The notes under the pieces were generated by a model. It was not told where the DNA came from. It searched no databases and worked only from the letters and a program-made list of their open reading frames with translations. Shown here in pieces: positions 11,290 through 22,100 of a stretch of 64,000 nucleotides of DNA. Source of the DNA: Owenia fusiformis (lineage: Eukaryota; Annelida; Polychaeta; Sabellida; Oweniidae); the NCBI GenBank assembly GCA_903813345.2, contig CAIIXF020000012.1, positions 12,816,932 through 12,880,931 on the forward strand, read 5' to 3'. A program made the position numbers and the translations under genes. The stretch's first letter is position 1, and each line of letters opens with the position of its first letter.

Positions 11290-11460
11290 ATTCTACCCCC
11301 ACTTTAACAAAAACCCGTATGGCCCAGTTATCTACGCCTGACGTTGTTGGTCTACGACATTTCAGAATCAGGGAGTGGATAACAGGGCCAGACGAGTTTG
11401 GTTACCCCCACTTATGTTTTTTACAAATTTAAGTGGGGGTCGTAGAGTAGATGAGATTAC
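11290..11460. repeat. Two overlapping inverted repeats around CCCCCACTT
   Basis: AAACCCGTATGGCCCAGTTATC (11308-11329 region) is matched in inverse by GGATAACAGGGCCAGACGAG near 11374-11395. A second hairpin joins TACCCCCACTTA near 11405 with TAAGTGGGGGTCGTA near 11430. Probably the remnant of a fold-back element. Confidence 0.5.
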
Positions 11461-11473
11461 AGTAAAATTTTGA

Positions 11474-11832
11474 ATGTTTGGAACTTGTCTGAATCTAAAA
11501 AATAAGCAATTAAAGGACCACATTGAAACAGAACATGTAAAAATAGAAACATTTATACATGTTCTTACTTTTGTTTATTTTAGTTTGTTTTGTAGTTTAG
11601 CTATCATATCTGTGACCTCATATTTCAATGCTTCTCTGCCATGTTATTTTCAAAAAAATTAAAGAACTCCCTAAATATAGTATGCTATCTATTCACTGGT
11701 GATCCGCTCGATTACACTGGTTACCGAAACGGTTCGTTTTGGTAACAAAATGTCGGAACGTCGAAGGTACGATTTTTCTTTTTTCCTTATTTCACGCATT
11801 GTAGGCAGAATCCCCACAACATTTTTTCTCAC
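11474..11832. other. Unassigned sequence
   Basis: A 62-codon plus-strand frame at 11474-11662 has a hydrophobic stretch, but no splice signals, homology or neighbours support it. A short GGTTACCGAAACGGTT palindrome-like word lies near 11719. Confidence 0.4.
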
Positions 11833-12098
11833 AAAGATGTATCAGCATCATATGTTTTAGAAAATGAACATGTTTGCAAAAAATAGGCATAGCTCAGAAG
11901 ACAACAGAATCATCGATTTAATTCCTCACTTAAGTTACACAAACGGTTCGGGTTAAAAGTGCAGATCTTAACTGTTTTTCGAAAAACCGTTTATGTAACT
12001 TAAGTGAGGAATTAAATCGACGATTCTATTGTCTTCTGCACTATTTGTTCGCAAACATGTACATTTTCTAAAGCATATGAAACTGATACATGTTTGTG
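11833..12098. repeat. Inverted repeat, about 110-bp arms
   Basis: The left arm (GATGTATCAG .. CAAACGGTT) and the right arm (AACCGTTT .. CTGATACATG) match in reverse. They share the blocks CTTAAGTGAGGAATTAAATC and AACATGTTTGC/GCAAACATGT. The loop is about 25-35 bp. Non-coding fold-back element. Confidence 0.8.
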
Positions 12099-13159
12099 TA
12101 TTTCTGTATTTCTGCCATCATGATTATCTATCAGGCTAAAGATGGCAATCACTGACTCCCCGTGCAATGTCTATTCTTTGAAAGAGGTAGATCTAACAGA
12201 GATCACCATCAAGATTAAAATAACTGCATAAAACCATTTGCCATAAACACTTCACCATCCAATCAACACCTCTGCCAGATCCCAGGGACCGGATCTGACT
12301 TGAAAGTCGCTGATGGTTAAGGCGACGCTATATTAAATAAAAAGTACAAAAAATGACTGCCATATTTTTTTGATAAAGACACATGTTTTTAAAATCTGTT
12401 TACCTTGTATATGAATTGTGTATCTTGATTAATGAAACATGTCAAAGTTAACATCACACATAAACGCATTTTTCCAAACTATGAATTGGAGGTGCATGGA
12501 TCCCCAAAGCTAGCATGAAGAGTGCGAAGTGAGGCTAATTTTTGAAAGTTTCAAGGAGTAGCCTTGCAACAGTCACACATTTGCAAGAGTCTAAAATTTC
12601 CACAAATCATCTTACCTTTCCCAGGAACAACGAAGGAGCATGAAAATGTGCACTTCTTGCATTGTTAGAGTATAATAAAGCTCAAACCATTGTAAATTCT
12701 AAATATTTCATGTCCACATTTTGTTTGCCGGAACTACTTCTAGACTTCCTGATTAATCCTCATGCAAGTTTTGTGACTACACCAAGTGGCATGGATTATC
12801 ACTTGTATGTTTTATCTATTACAGTGTAATTATCATGATAGATACATGATAGAGGCTTTATGAATGATAAACAATGGAAACATGAATGAAGATAACTCTG
12901 GACTAAAAAATAGTTCCAGGAAACAAAATGGTGGACATGAAATATTTAGAATTCACAATGGTTTGAGCTTTATTATACTCTAACAATGCAAGAAGTACAC
13001 ATTTTCGTGCTCCTTCGTTGTTCCTTGGTAAGGTAAGACTATATCTAGAAATTTTGAATTCTTGCAAATGTGTGTCTGTTGCAAGGCTACTCCTTGAAAC
13101 TTTCAAAAAATAGCCTCACTTCGCACTCTTCATGCTAGCTTTTGGGAGCCATACACCTC

Positions 13160-14773
13160 TAGTATGTATCCAACAGACCGAATATAATATTCGGTCTGTT
13201 ATGATTGATATATTTCCTGTGGAAATCGCGGTGATATTTTTTGCACATTAATTTCTCGTTTATTATAAGAATGTTCACCTTGAAAATTGGTGAATATGTA
13301 GAAGAGATGTTCATCTTAAACTAGAAGCAAAAATATTTGTATAAGGCGGGTACAAGTTGATATAAAATAATGAAATGTTCAGACTCACCGAAACTTCAGG
13401 ATGTGTTCATAAGTAGATCGCGAAATCAATGTCAAGGACGTTTGAGTTCACGAGATCCAAACGAGATATGCAAATTTTGAACTTTGACAACACATGACCA
13501 CTTGATTACCTCGGCCTTCTTCATGAATATTTCCGCTCTATTTACTATAAATGAAGAAAATTAATCGGGATAATGATAATAAATGACTAGATCTAAAAAA
13601 TTCCCGCACAAATGGAATTTAGCAATACGCTTCCGTAATGTTGCTCTGTCCGCTCCACGTGTATTTGTTTACAAATAGACTGACGTCACTGGCTAAATCT
13701 CGTTTATCGTGAGAATTGGCATTGCCAAAATGGCTTGACCTAATCAATGGCTTCGCTACAAGAAGCGTCTGTACATTTTATGAATATCTTCAGTAAGAGG
13801 ACAATATGCAAAATAATATTGTAAGTTCTTTATAAGGTAATCATTTTATCATTAAACAAACTTATTTGTAACATTTATACAACACCACATTTTACAATAG
13901 GTGACTTACTATTTTTTTCAAGGCCTGTCTGCGTCGCTAACATGCTAAATATAAGAGTTAGCTGACGTTTGGGAGTCTGACTTACCTTCTAAAGGTTAGA
14001 ACCCGAATCTTAATGAAACCATATCACCTTTGTTCCGTCAACCATGGAGCATTTGCCACAACATCCAAGAGGTAAATCATGGATCGAGAAAATGAATGAT
14101 TTCCTTGTAAGTTCCGGAAGTTTCAATACGAAAAATTACCGAACATATGTGAAAACCGAATATTTGTTCGTTGTTTTCACGATTTACAGGTTCGTTTGTT
14201 CTTCAATGTTTTGGTCTAAATTATAAAGCATCACCAACAGGTCTTTCTCTATTAATCGACTAATACAGCAGACGGCTCATATTTCTACGTAGCATTTCAT
14301 TCAGACCAATAGTGGGAGTGTAGATCACGCAGTTTCGTTCGTTGCGTACTTCACTTGAAATTGGTAATTTTTAATATTGACTACTTCACTTAGCTTGGCG
14401 GATGTAGAACATTGCTAATATTCTTTTAATTTTCACACCAGACATGCTTGGTTGACACGTCAACAAAGTAAAGTTCAAGGGTCAATGCGTTATTTCGTGA
14501 TAACTACAACGCCTTCCCGGAAGTCAACATTGATGAAAAATGAAAAAGTCGGAAAAGCATTTACGCTAATTTCTATCAAATGCTATGTTTATGCATCATC
14601 ATCGACGCAACAAAGGTGATATAGTTTCATTAAGATTCGGGTTCTAACCTTTAGAAGGTAAGTCAGACTCCCAAACGTCAGCTAACTCTTATATTTAGCA
14701 TGTTAGCGACGCAGACAGGCCTTGAAAAAAATAGTACAGTCTGAATATTTATTCAGACGAAGGATACAGTCTA
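13160..14773. mobile_element. 1.6-kb TIR element with about 10-bp target duplication
   Basis: The left end reads TAGTATGTATCC followed by a palindrome around CGAATATAATATTCG. The inverted right end reads TAGACTGTATCC followed by a similar palindrome around TGAATAAATATTCA, so both ends carry a TIR plus a subterminal hairpin. The flanks are CATACACCTC (13150-13159) and CATTCACCTC (14774-14783), a 10-bp duplication with one mismatch. A 9-10 bp duplication is typical of Mutator-like elements (family knowledge); assignment to that superfamily is inference. No transposase: internal frames are short. Confidence 0.8.
13908..14742. repeat. Inner inverted repeat of the 1.6-kb element
   Basis: Arms of about 125-140 bp (13908-14033 and 14603-14742) share AAGGCCTGTCTGCGTCGCTA and CTTACCTTCTAAAGGTTAG in reverse orientation. 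The unique spacer 14034-14602 includes a 60-codon frame from 14044 for which I see no support. The element therefore has inverted repeats both at its tips and internally. Confidence 0.8.
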
Positions 14774-14955
14774 CATTCACCTCCAATTCATAGTTATGAA
14801 AAATGCGTTTAAATGTGAGGTTTTCTTTTATGTGTCTCTTTAGTCAGGAAATGCATTCACATACAAGGAAAACAGTATACAAAATCTTCTGACTTTATCA
14901 AAAAAATATGGCTCCCATGTTTTTGTACTTTTGATTAACTTAAATGTCACCTTAA

Positions 14956-15426
14956 CTGACCCCTGGACACCTTGTAATTGACCTAACGAAAATTATGAAC
15001 CGGGAATTATGATTGAAAATCGTGATGAAATTGAAAATCAATAACATCGATTCAAATATCAGAATATTCAAAAGTTCATTTCAAAAATTATGAAAATTGA
15101 AACGATCCCAACTTTCACATGAGATTATTTGTGTTCTCGCTGCAAGTACCGGCCATGGAATGCTTTCATTTTAACCTTTGGTGATTGTGTAACATGCATG
15201 CATCATTCTTACCTTCGAAAGCTGGCAGTACGGCTCCCAAGTTGCTTTTAAGCAGCAATATCTTGAACTTGGAACTGTCCTCCATGTTGATTTCGACGCG
15301 GGAATTCCTCTATTTCTATTGGTTGATAGAACAGAATACGATAAAAAGCCGAACGAGAAATACATCCAATTTGCGAACGATGTACTTTCCGTTTGTAACG
15401 CTCGCCCTTGTTGAAAGGGACTAAAA
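14956..15426. other. Unassigned sequence
   Basis: Overlapping short frames occur on both strands (15171-15424). None has a domain signature, and no splice signals persuade me. Confidence 0.4.
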
Positions 15427-15593
15427 CCGGTGTAAAAGGGTAGGACGTCCTATCAGTTTATGGTCCTACTCTCTATTGATTTAAATGGTGACGGACCTCT
15501 TTCCCTTATTATCTTATACACAATCAGGGCCAGTAAGGGCCGTTAAGAAGGGGGACCATAATCCCTGGGGGACCATAATTTCTTTCACACCGG
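15427..15593. mobile_element. Short TIR MITE, copy A (about 167 bp)
   Basis: Starts CCGGTGTAAAAGGGTAGG and ends with the inverse TTTCACACCGG. The same sequence, about 85% alike by eye, recurs in the same orientation at 15679-15849. Both copies contain CAGGGCCAGTAAGGGCC and GGACCATAAT. GGGACTAAA lies on both sides of this copy and may be a target duplication. No coding capacity. Confidence 0.7.
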
Positions 15594-15678
15594 GACTAAA
15601 GTTTTTGTCCCGAGGTCTGACAAATCGCCGGAAGAGTGGAGTTTTAGTCAATTTACCGATAATTCGCAAACTTTAGTC

Positions 15679-15849
15679 CCGGTGTAAAAGGGTAGGAGGT
15701 CCTATCAAATTATGGTCCTACTTTCCATTGATTTATATGGTGACCTAAATACAACTCTCCCTTATTATCGTATCCACAATCAGGGCCAGTAAGGGCCTTT
15801 AAGAAAGGGGACCATAATCCCCAGGGGACCATAATTTCTTTTACACCGG
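15679..15849. mobile_element. Short TIR MITE, copy B (about 171 bp)
   Basis: Same family and orientation as the copy at 15427. Ends are CCGGTGTAAAAGGGTAGG and TTCTTTTACACCGG. The sequence between the two copies carries GGGACTAAAGTTT and its inverse, so the pair plus spacer may be one larger compound repeat. Confidence 0.7.
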
Positions 15850-15853
15850 CAAG

Positions 15854-15985
15854 CTCCAGAGGAAGTCGACATGGACATCTATGAAGTTCAGAGGAAGAAA
15901 ATATGGAATTTTATAACTCTGAGAGGAATAATACATGGAAACTTCCAATTTTGAGAGGAAATTGACATGGAAAAAATGCTCAAAA
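15854..15985. repeat. Imperfect 32-34 bp tandem repeat, four copies
   Basis: AGAGGAA followed after 7-10 bases by CATGGA or TATGGA recurs four times with a spacing of 32-34 bp. Open frames cross it on both strands, but the variable spacing breaks any shared frame. Confidence 0.5.
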
Positions 15986-16204
15986 AGGGGGTCTTTGGCG
16001 CGGCACATAGGTATTAAGAGGTATATTGGAGTGAACCCCCCGGGACAGAACGTCAGACTTTTGTCAGCAATAACCCATGGCAAAATTACAACGTCGGAGA
16101 AACGTTTTCTTTACATCATATTTCAACTCTCACTCTCAATTACCACGTTAATTAAGTTCATCTGTGTGAGCCAACATATGCCTGTGCCTCCACCGATCAG
16201 TATT

Positions 16205-17832
16205 TAAAGTTACCACAACTCGAGGCATACATGCATATTCGTTATATATTTAACATTTACTTCACGTCACAAATTAAACGAATTTGTTGAGACCACAACG
16301 TCTTTGTCACGTTCTTTTTCACATACATGTATATGTATTTTTCACGTTTAAAACCCGTTTCGTCAACGTCAAAATTAACTGTTTCGACAACGTTGCAAAT
16401 AAACCAATTTCGTGAGGACATAGCGTCTTTTTGTAACGTTTCCTGCACTTACAAATATTTTTTTACATTTCAATTGAAAACACGTTTCGACAACGTTGTA
16501 ATTAACCGTTTGCACTACGTTGAAAATGAACCATTTTGGTCAGAAAATGACGTCTTTGTAACGTGTTTTACAATTACAAATATTTTTCACATTCAAACCA
16601 TGTTTTGACAACGTTACAATTAGCCATTTTCACTACGTTGCAAATGAACCAATTTGGTGGGAAAACAAGGACTTTGTAACGTTTCCTAGACTTACAATTA
16701 TCTTTCACATTTAAAACACGTTACGACAACGTCAAATTTTACTGTTTATATTACGTAGCAAATGAAACAATTTGGTGAGAAGTGCAACGTCTTTGTAACG
16801 TTTTCTACACTTACAAATATCTTTCACATTTAAAACACGTACGTTACGACAACGTCAAATTTTACCGTTTACATTACGTAGCAAATGTACCAAATTTGGT
16901 GAGAACGCAACGTCTTTGTAACGTTTTTTACACTTACAAATATCTTTCACATTTAGAACACGTTACGACGACATCAAATTTTACCGTTTAAATTACGTAG
17001 CAAATGAAACAATTTGGTGAGAAGTGCAACGTCTTTGTAACGTTTTCTACACTTACAAATATCTTTCACATTTAAAACACGTTACGACAACGTCAAATTT
17101 TACCGTTTACATTACGTAGCAAATGTACCAAATTTGGTGAGAACACAACGTCTTTGTAACGTTTTTTACACTTACAAATATCTTTCACATTTAGAACACG
17201 TTACGACAACATCAAATTTTACCGTTTATATTACGTAGCAAATGAAACAATTTGGTGAGAAGTGCAACGTCTTTGTAACGTTTTCTACACTTACAAATAT
17301 CTTTCACATTCAAAACACGTTACGACAACGTCAAATTTTACCCTTTACATTACGTAGCAAATGTACCAAATTTGGTGAGAACACAACGTCTTTGTAACGT
17401 TTTCTACACTTACAAATATCTTTCACATTTAAAACACGTTACGACAACGTCAAATTTTACCGTTTATATTACGTAGCAAATGAAACAATTTGGTGAGAAC
17501 TGCAACGTCTTTGTAATGTTTCCTGCACTTACAAATATTTTACACATTTAAAAAACGTTACGACAACGTTAAATTTTGCAGTTTATATAACGTTGCAAAT
17601 GAACCAAACTGGTAAAAATTCAACGTCATTGTTACGTTTTTCACACCAGCACAAATTTCGAACTTTACTAACACATTACTACAACGTCATTTTTTAACCA
17701 TCCACCGACGTTTTGCTGAATGTCACAATTTTACGTTGCTTTGACGTTTATATAACGGAAATATACAACGTCTCCAGTGAACTTATATACCACATATGAG
17801 TGACGTTACATGGACGTCACTGTTTGCTGGGT
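16205..17832. repeat. 119-bp satellite array, ACGT-rich
   Basis: CAACGTCTTTGTAACG recurs at 16785, 16908, 17027, 17146, 17265, 17384 and 17503, mostly 119 bp apart. Two variants alternate: one with AATGAAACAATTTGGTGAGAAGTG, the other with AATGTACCAAATTTGG and GAACACAACG, so the higher-order unit is about 238 bp. Units decay on both sides. There are about five ACGT per unit. The right end stops with GACGTCACTGTTTGCTGGG at 17832. Short frames that cross units are not conserved as protein. Confidence 0.9.
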
Positions 17833-18379
17833 TTATAATGTGTCAATCTGTAAATTACTATTTAAAACATGAACATTACACCGACGACACACGCACTCTT
17901 CAAACTAGTTACCGAAACCATGTCCAACCTTTTCCCAAGAACGATGTTAGTCTAATAAATATAGAAATCGTCTAGGACTTACGATCAATATTCTAATGGG
18001 TTTTGATGATGTTGACCCATAAGTATACCTACACCTGCAGCATTCCCCTTTTCTTACAGCCCGTTCATGTTTGGCAAGCTTGAGGAGAAAACAAAAATTA
18101 GACACTTAAATGTATAAGGTAGGTCGTCGTGTTCCAATAGCTCATAATTCAGGCTTTTTTATAATGTCGTGTCTTTACTGTAGTCTTGAACTGCCATCAG
18201 GCCTAGGGTATATTTAAATAAATGTAGATAAGTAGTTTAAAACAGTGTATTTTTATTGAACCTGGCTGGTACACAAATGCTACTTTGTATTTTAAAGCTG
18301 ATATATAAAAACAGATATATAAATAGAGTCAGGACACTGTGAAGACAAAATACAAAGCATCGTCGGTAAATAAAATATA
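17833..18379. other. Unassigned AT-rich sequence
   Basis: No paired repeat, exon or RNA gene recognised. Confidence 0.5.
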
Positions 18380-18765
18380 GTTTATGACAAAAGAACTCCA
18401 CAGCACAAGTATATATAGCAATCAATTATAAGATAAAATTATATATATTTCTGTTTAACTACAAACATGCATAAATAGTGAACAGCTACACGTAACATGA
18501 TATATGTACAAAATACAATATATCTAACAAAGTTGTGTACGATGACTGCATCAGGAAATAGTTTATTGGAAGACAAGTTGGTTTCGGATGCATCCATCTT
18601 GTTAGGTATATTGTATATTGTGCATATTATATTATGTTACGTGGAGCTGTTCCCTATTTATGCATGTTTGTAGTTAAACAGAACTATAATTGTATCTTAT
18701 AATTGATTGCTATATATACTTGTGCTGTGGAGTTTTTTTGTCATAAATTGAGGTTGAATTTAATT
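18380..18765. repeat. Inverted repeat, arms about 150 bp
   Basis: Left 18380-18530 and right 18603-18765 match in reverse (TTGTCATAAA, ACTTGTGCTGTGGAGTT, TTATGCATGTTTGTAG). The loop of about 72 bp is unique. It is another fold-back element, directly upstream of the EGF gene. Confidence 0.8.
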
Positions 18766-19042
18766 AAACCTTGTTTATGTGAAGAAAGAATTCCATGCTC
18801 TATACTCATTAATCATTCAAGAAGGTGGGTGGCTAGCGATACCATATGTGTTTCAGTTTCTTGTAGGCTCTCAAACAAGTTCAAGGAGTCGCTAACGCAG
18901 TCAAAAGGTTTTCATTGTATCAATCAAGATTGTTTAATGATAGTATGAATGTGAGGACCGTGGAGATAAAAACATTGCTTAGTACGTTCCCTATTTTTTT
19001 TAAAAGTGCGACTGAATTTTAGCTGGTACTTTTTTAGAAAGG
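18766..19042 (+). other. Region upstream of the EGF gene start
   Basis: Would hold the promoter and 5' UTR of the gene starting at 19043. I see no convincing TATA box or initiator. An ATTTTTTTTAAAAGTG stretch near 18992 is the only AT-rich core candidate. Confidence 0.3.
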
Positions 19043-19142
19043 ATGATCTGCCCGGGTAAACGATCTGCACTGAGTTGTACACCTCTCCTGACTACACAAG
19101 TCATCATACTGATAGCTATTACAACACAGATCGCTACAGCAC
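19043..19142 (+). CDS. EGF gene exon 1: signal peptide
   Basis: Starts at ATG 19043 with no earlier in-frame ATG nearby. The first 33 codons give a polar n-region (MICPGKRSALSC) and a hydrophobic core (VIILIAITTQIATA) ending in small residues suited to signal-peptidase cleavage. The exon ends C|GTAAGT at 19142, an excellent donor, in phase 1. Signal peptide plus phase-1 donor is the usual first exon of modular secreted or membrane proteins. The C joins AC of the next exon to give His. Confidence 0.75.
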
Positions 19143-22100
19143 GTAAGTTGGTGGTTGGGCTCGAAATTGTTCCCTTGTGCACTCCAAAATTAAGTAGAGC
19201 GAAGAAAAATAGTACAATAACGTCATTTCTAAGGGCAATATAGTGAAATATTGGACCGAGGGCCGAAGGCCAAAGGTCCAATATTGCGCCATATTGCTCG
19301 CAGAAATGACGTTATTAGTATTATTACCACCGTTAACGACCACGACTGAAACAGCAAGAAAATCTTATGCAATGAACGATATCTAATTTCCCGGGGAAAA
19401 TTGCCGGTCCAGAATATATTCTAGACCGGTCCATATGGACCACCACTATGACGTCACACATTTCTCAGGTCGATATAGTAAAATGAGCGCCTTCTAAACT
19501 AGCACTAAAACCCCTAGAACTGGCCCGGCAAGGTGGTAATAATGAGCAATATTGCAAATTAATGTTATTAATGTAAACTGTAAAAGTGATTTTTATCTTT
19601 CGAGAATAAAAGTCCTAGTAACTAGGCTAGCTGAATAGAAGCATCTGATCTAACAAGCTGGCAAGAAGTCCAAAAATAACTCTTGACAAAAAATCTAAAT
19701 TTGATAAGATGTTGCGCTCTTATATTATTCTTTGTCATGTCTATCTTCTAAAATATGACCAAGGCATGTACTTCATTTGACAAAACTAATGGCTTTTAAG
19801 AAAATGTATACATTGATGTTTATAAAGGACCACGGAAGGTAGTGCAAAATATTTCAGACAGTGATATGTTGGATTTTGGCTATTCCCGAGGATTTGAACA
19901 TGTTTATATGTTAGGCCAATGCATTACTCTACCCGCTATGGCTCAGTGGCACAGTCAAGGTTACCAATATCGCTTGGTCCCGGTTTCGATTTCCGGTTCA
20001 GACAAGTTTGTTTCTGCGTTATGTAATTCTGGGTGTTTGACTGAGTGGTTCACGACTCGTATAAAAGGCTGTGGTGTGTACCTGTATGTCCGTGTACCTG
20101 TGCACACAAAAGAACACAGGGCTCCCCCAAGGAGGGGTTTCTGGTACGAAAAATACGGAATATACCAAATATGGCGGTAACCAAGATAAAATAATAATAA
20201 TTACTCCCAGGACAAGCACTGGTGAAGATGATAAAATGATTTGGACTTTGAGACAGGGAATGTGCAAAGACCCCACCAACATGTTTCCTGAAATGTTGTC
20301 CTGATTTCAGCCCTTTTAAACCCTGTTATTTCAATGGTGGATACATCAGTATGTTGTGTTTTGAAACACGGTCAACCTCTTTAAAGGAACATTCCTGGCC
20401 AGACCATTTCTCTCCTAATATGGTAGCTATAACCATATATATACTTTCCATATTTAGCAAAACAGGGGAAAATGTTTTAATATAGTCAATATTGATCACT
20501 TGAAAATGTAGTGCTGAATTCCAGTAGGCTGCCATCTTTTAGTATTTCACCCAGGAAGTGATGTCATCGACTCTCAACTTTGCATATAACATTATAAGGA
20601 GCTATTAAGAATTACAAAAACCAGCTGTGCATTCTTTTTCAATTTTGTCTATGATTTAATCCTTCTATAAGTCTCTTCTATTATTCTAATCTGACAAACT
20701 CTGAAAATATTTTTGCACATAAAGTAAGAACCACTTGTCTAGAAGTGATTTTGTGCTACTTCCATATACTGTTATATGCAAGGTCATGGAAGTTGAGAGT
20801 CGATGACAACACTTCCTGAGTAATCTTAAAAGATGGCAGCTTACTGGAAATGAGCACTACATTTTTAAATTATTAATATTGACTATATTAAACATTTCCT
20901 GGTGTTTTGCTAAATATGGAAAGTATATATATGATTATAGCTATCACATCAGGATAGAAAAGGTTTGGCCAGGAATGTTCCTTTAAAGGAAAATATGATT
21001 CCTGCAGGGGTTTTAAAATCTCAATTATTGGTGACCAAAATTAAGCTGAAAACAATGGATCGCATGAGTTTTCCCTATGGAAAGATAGCATGGGAAATAT
21101 TGTTTTCCACTTTATCCTAAATGAATCCATTTTCATTTCAATAGATTAACTTTGTTTCAAAACGCAAACAAATATTTATGCATCAAACATTCAAAAACAG
21201 GGTGTATATTTCCGAAAATCAGGACATTTCAGAAAAATGTGGTTGTAGCGTCTCAAAGTCTAAATTATTTTATCACCTCTCCGAGTGCTTATCCTGGAGT
21301 TAATGCATTAGCCTAACACATGTACCTGTTCATCTCCTCAGAAAATACCCAAAATCCAGCTTATGACTGTCTAAAATCCGTTGCGATACCTTCTGTAGTC
21401 CTTTAAAAGTGTCACATATTGATAACACATTTTGAATATTTTGAAGATAATATATTTGAGTTTTTATTCATTAGTAGGTTAGAAATTAGTTGTGATTTTC
21501 CATCCATGCTCTGCGAAGTATACCCTATACCCAGGGTGTACAAAAACGTACATCCTTTTACTTGATTTGCCATATATGTTTTAGAATGTATATATTCCAA
21601 ATGTATTTATACCATTCAGTTTAAATAAAAATTGAAAATATTGGGGTGAGAAAAACTTGCAACAACAAAAACAAACAAGCGATTATTCAAAATTAAGTAT
21701 TTGTAATAAATGATTTTACTCTCAAGCACTGGGATAAGTAAGGGTAAACAATGATTGTAATTAAGTTTTAGAGATACAGCGTTCCTGTTCAAGATGCACG
21801 GGCCCAAACAAAAGATGCTTTAAACTGGATGGAACTCGGCCTGTGTTATGTTACTGTGATTATGGATATTATGGACCCGATTGCAAGTGGACAAGTAAGT
21901 CTGTCCTTTAAAAGCAAAATTAAAATCCGATTCTTAGTAATGAAAAATAGAATTATACAGGGTGTCCAATAAATAATGTGAAAGATACGAAACTTTCTTA
22001 ATTTTGCACCAATCTCAATGGAATTTGAGCAGGATGTAAAACAAAGCGCTGCGGATTGTTGGTTGGCTAATCAATTGGTTGGTCGGTTGGTTAGTTGGTA

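Larger units (their letters stand above)
12316..14955. repeat. Fold-back element split by a later insertion
   Basis: The left arm 12316-12735 pairs in reverse with two separated pieces. 12914-13159 matches the inner part (shared words CATGAAATATTTAGAATT and TGCAAGAAGT). 14774-14955 matches the outer part (CCTCCAATTCATAG, AAAAATGCGTTTA). The two right-arm pieces are contiguous once 13160-14773 is removed. The central loop is 12736-12913. No coding capacity is visible. Confidence 0.85.
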
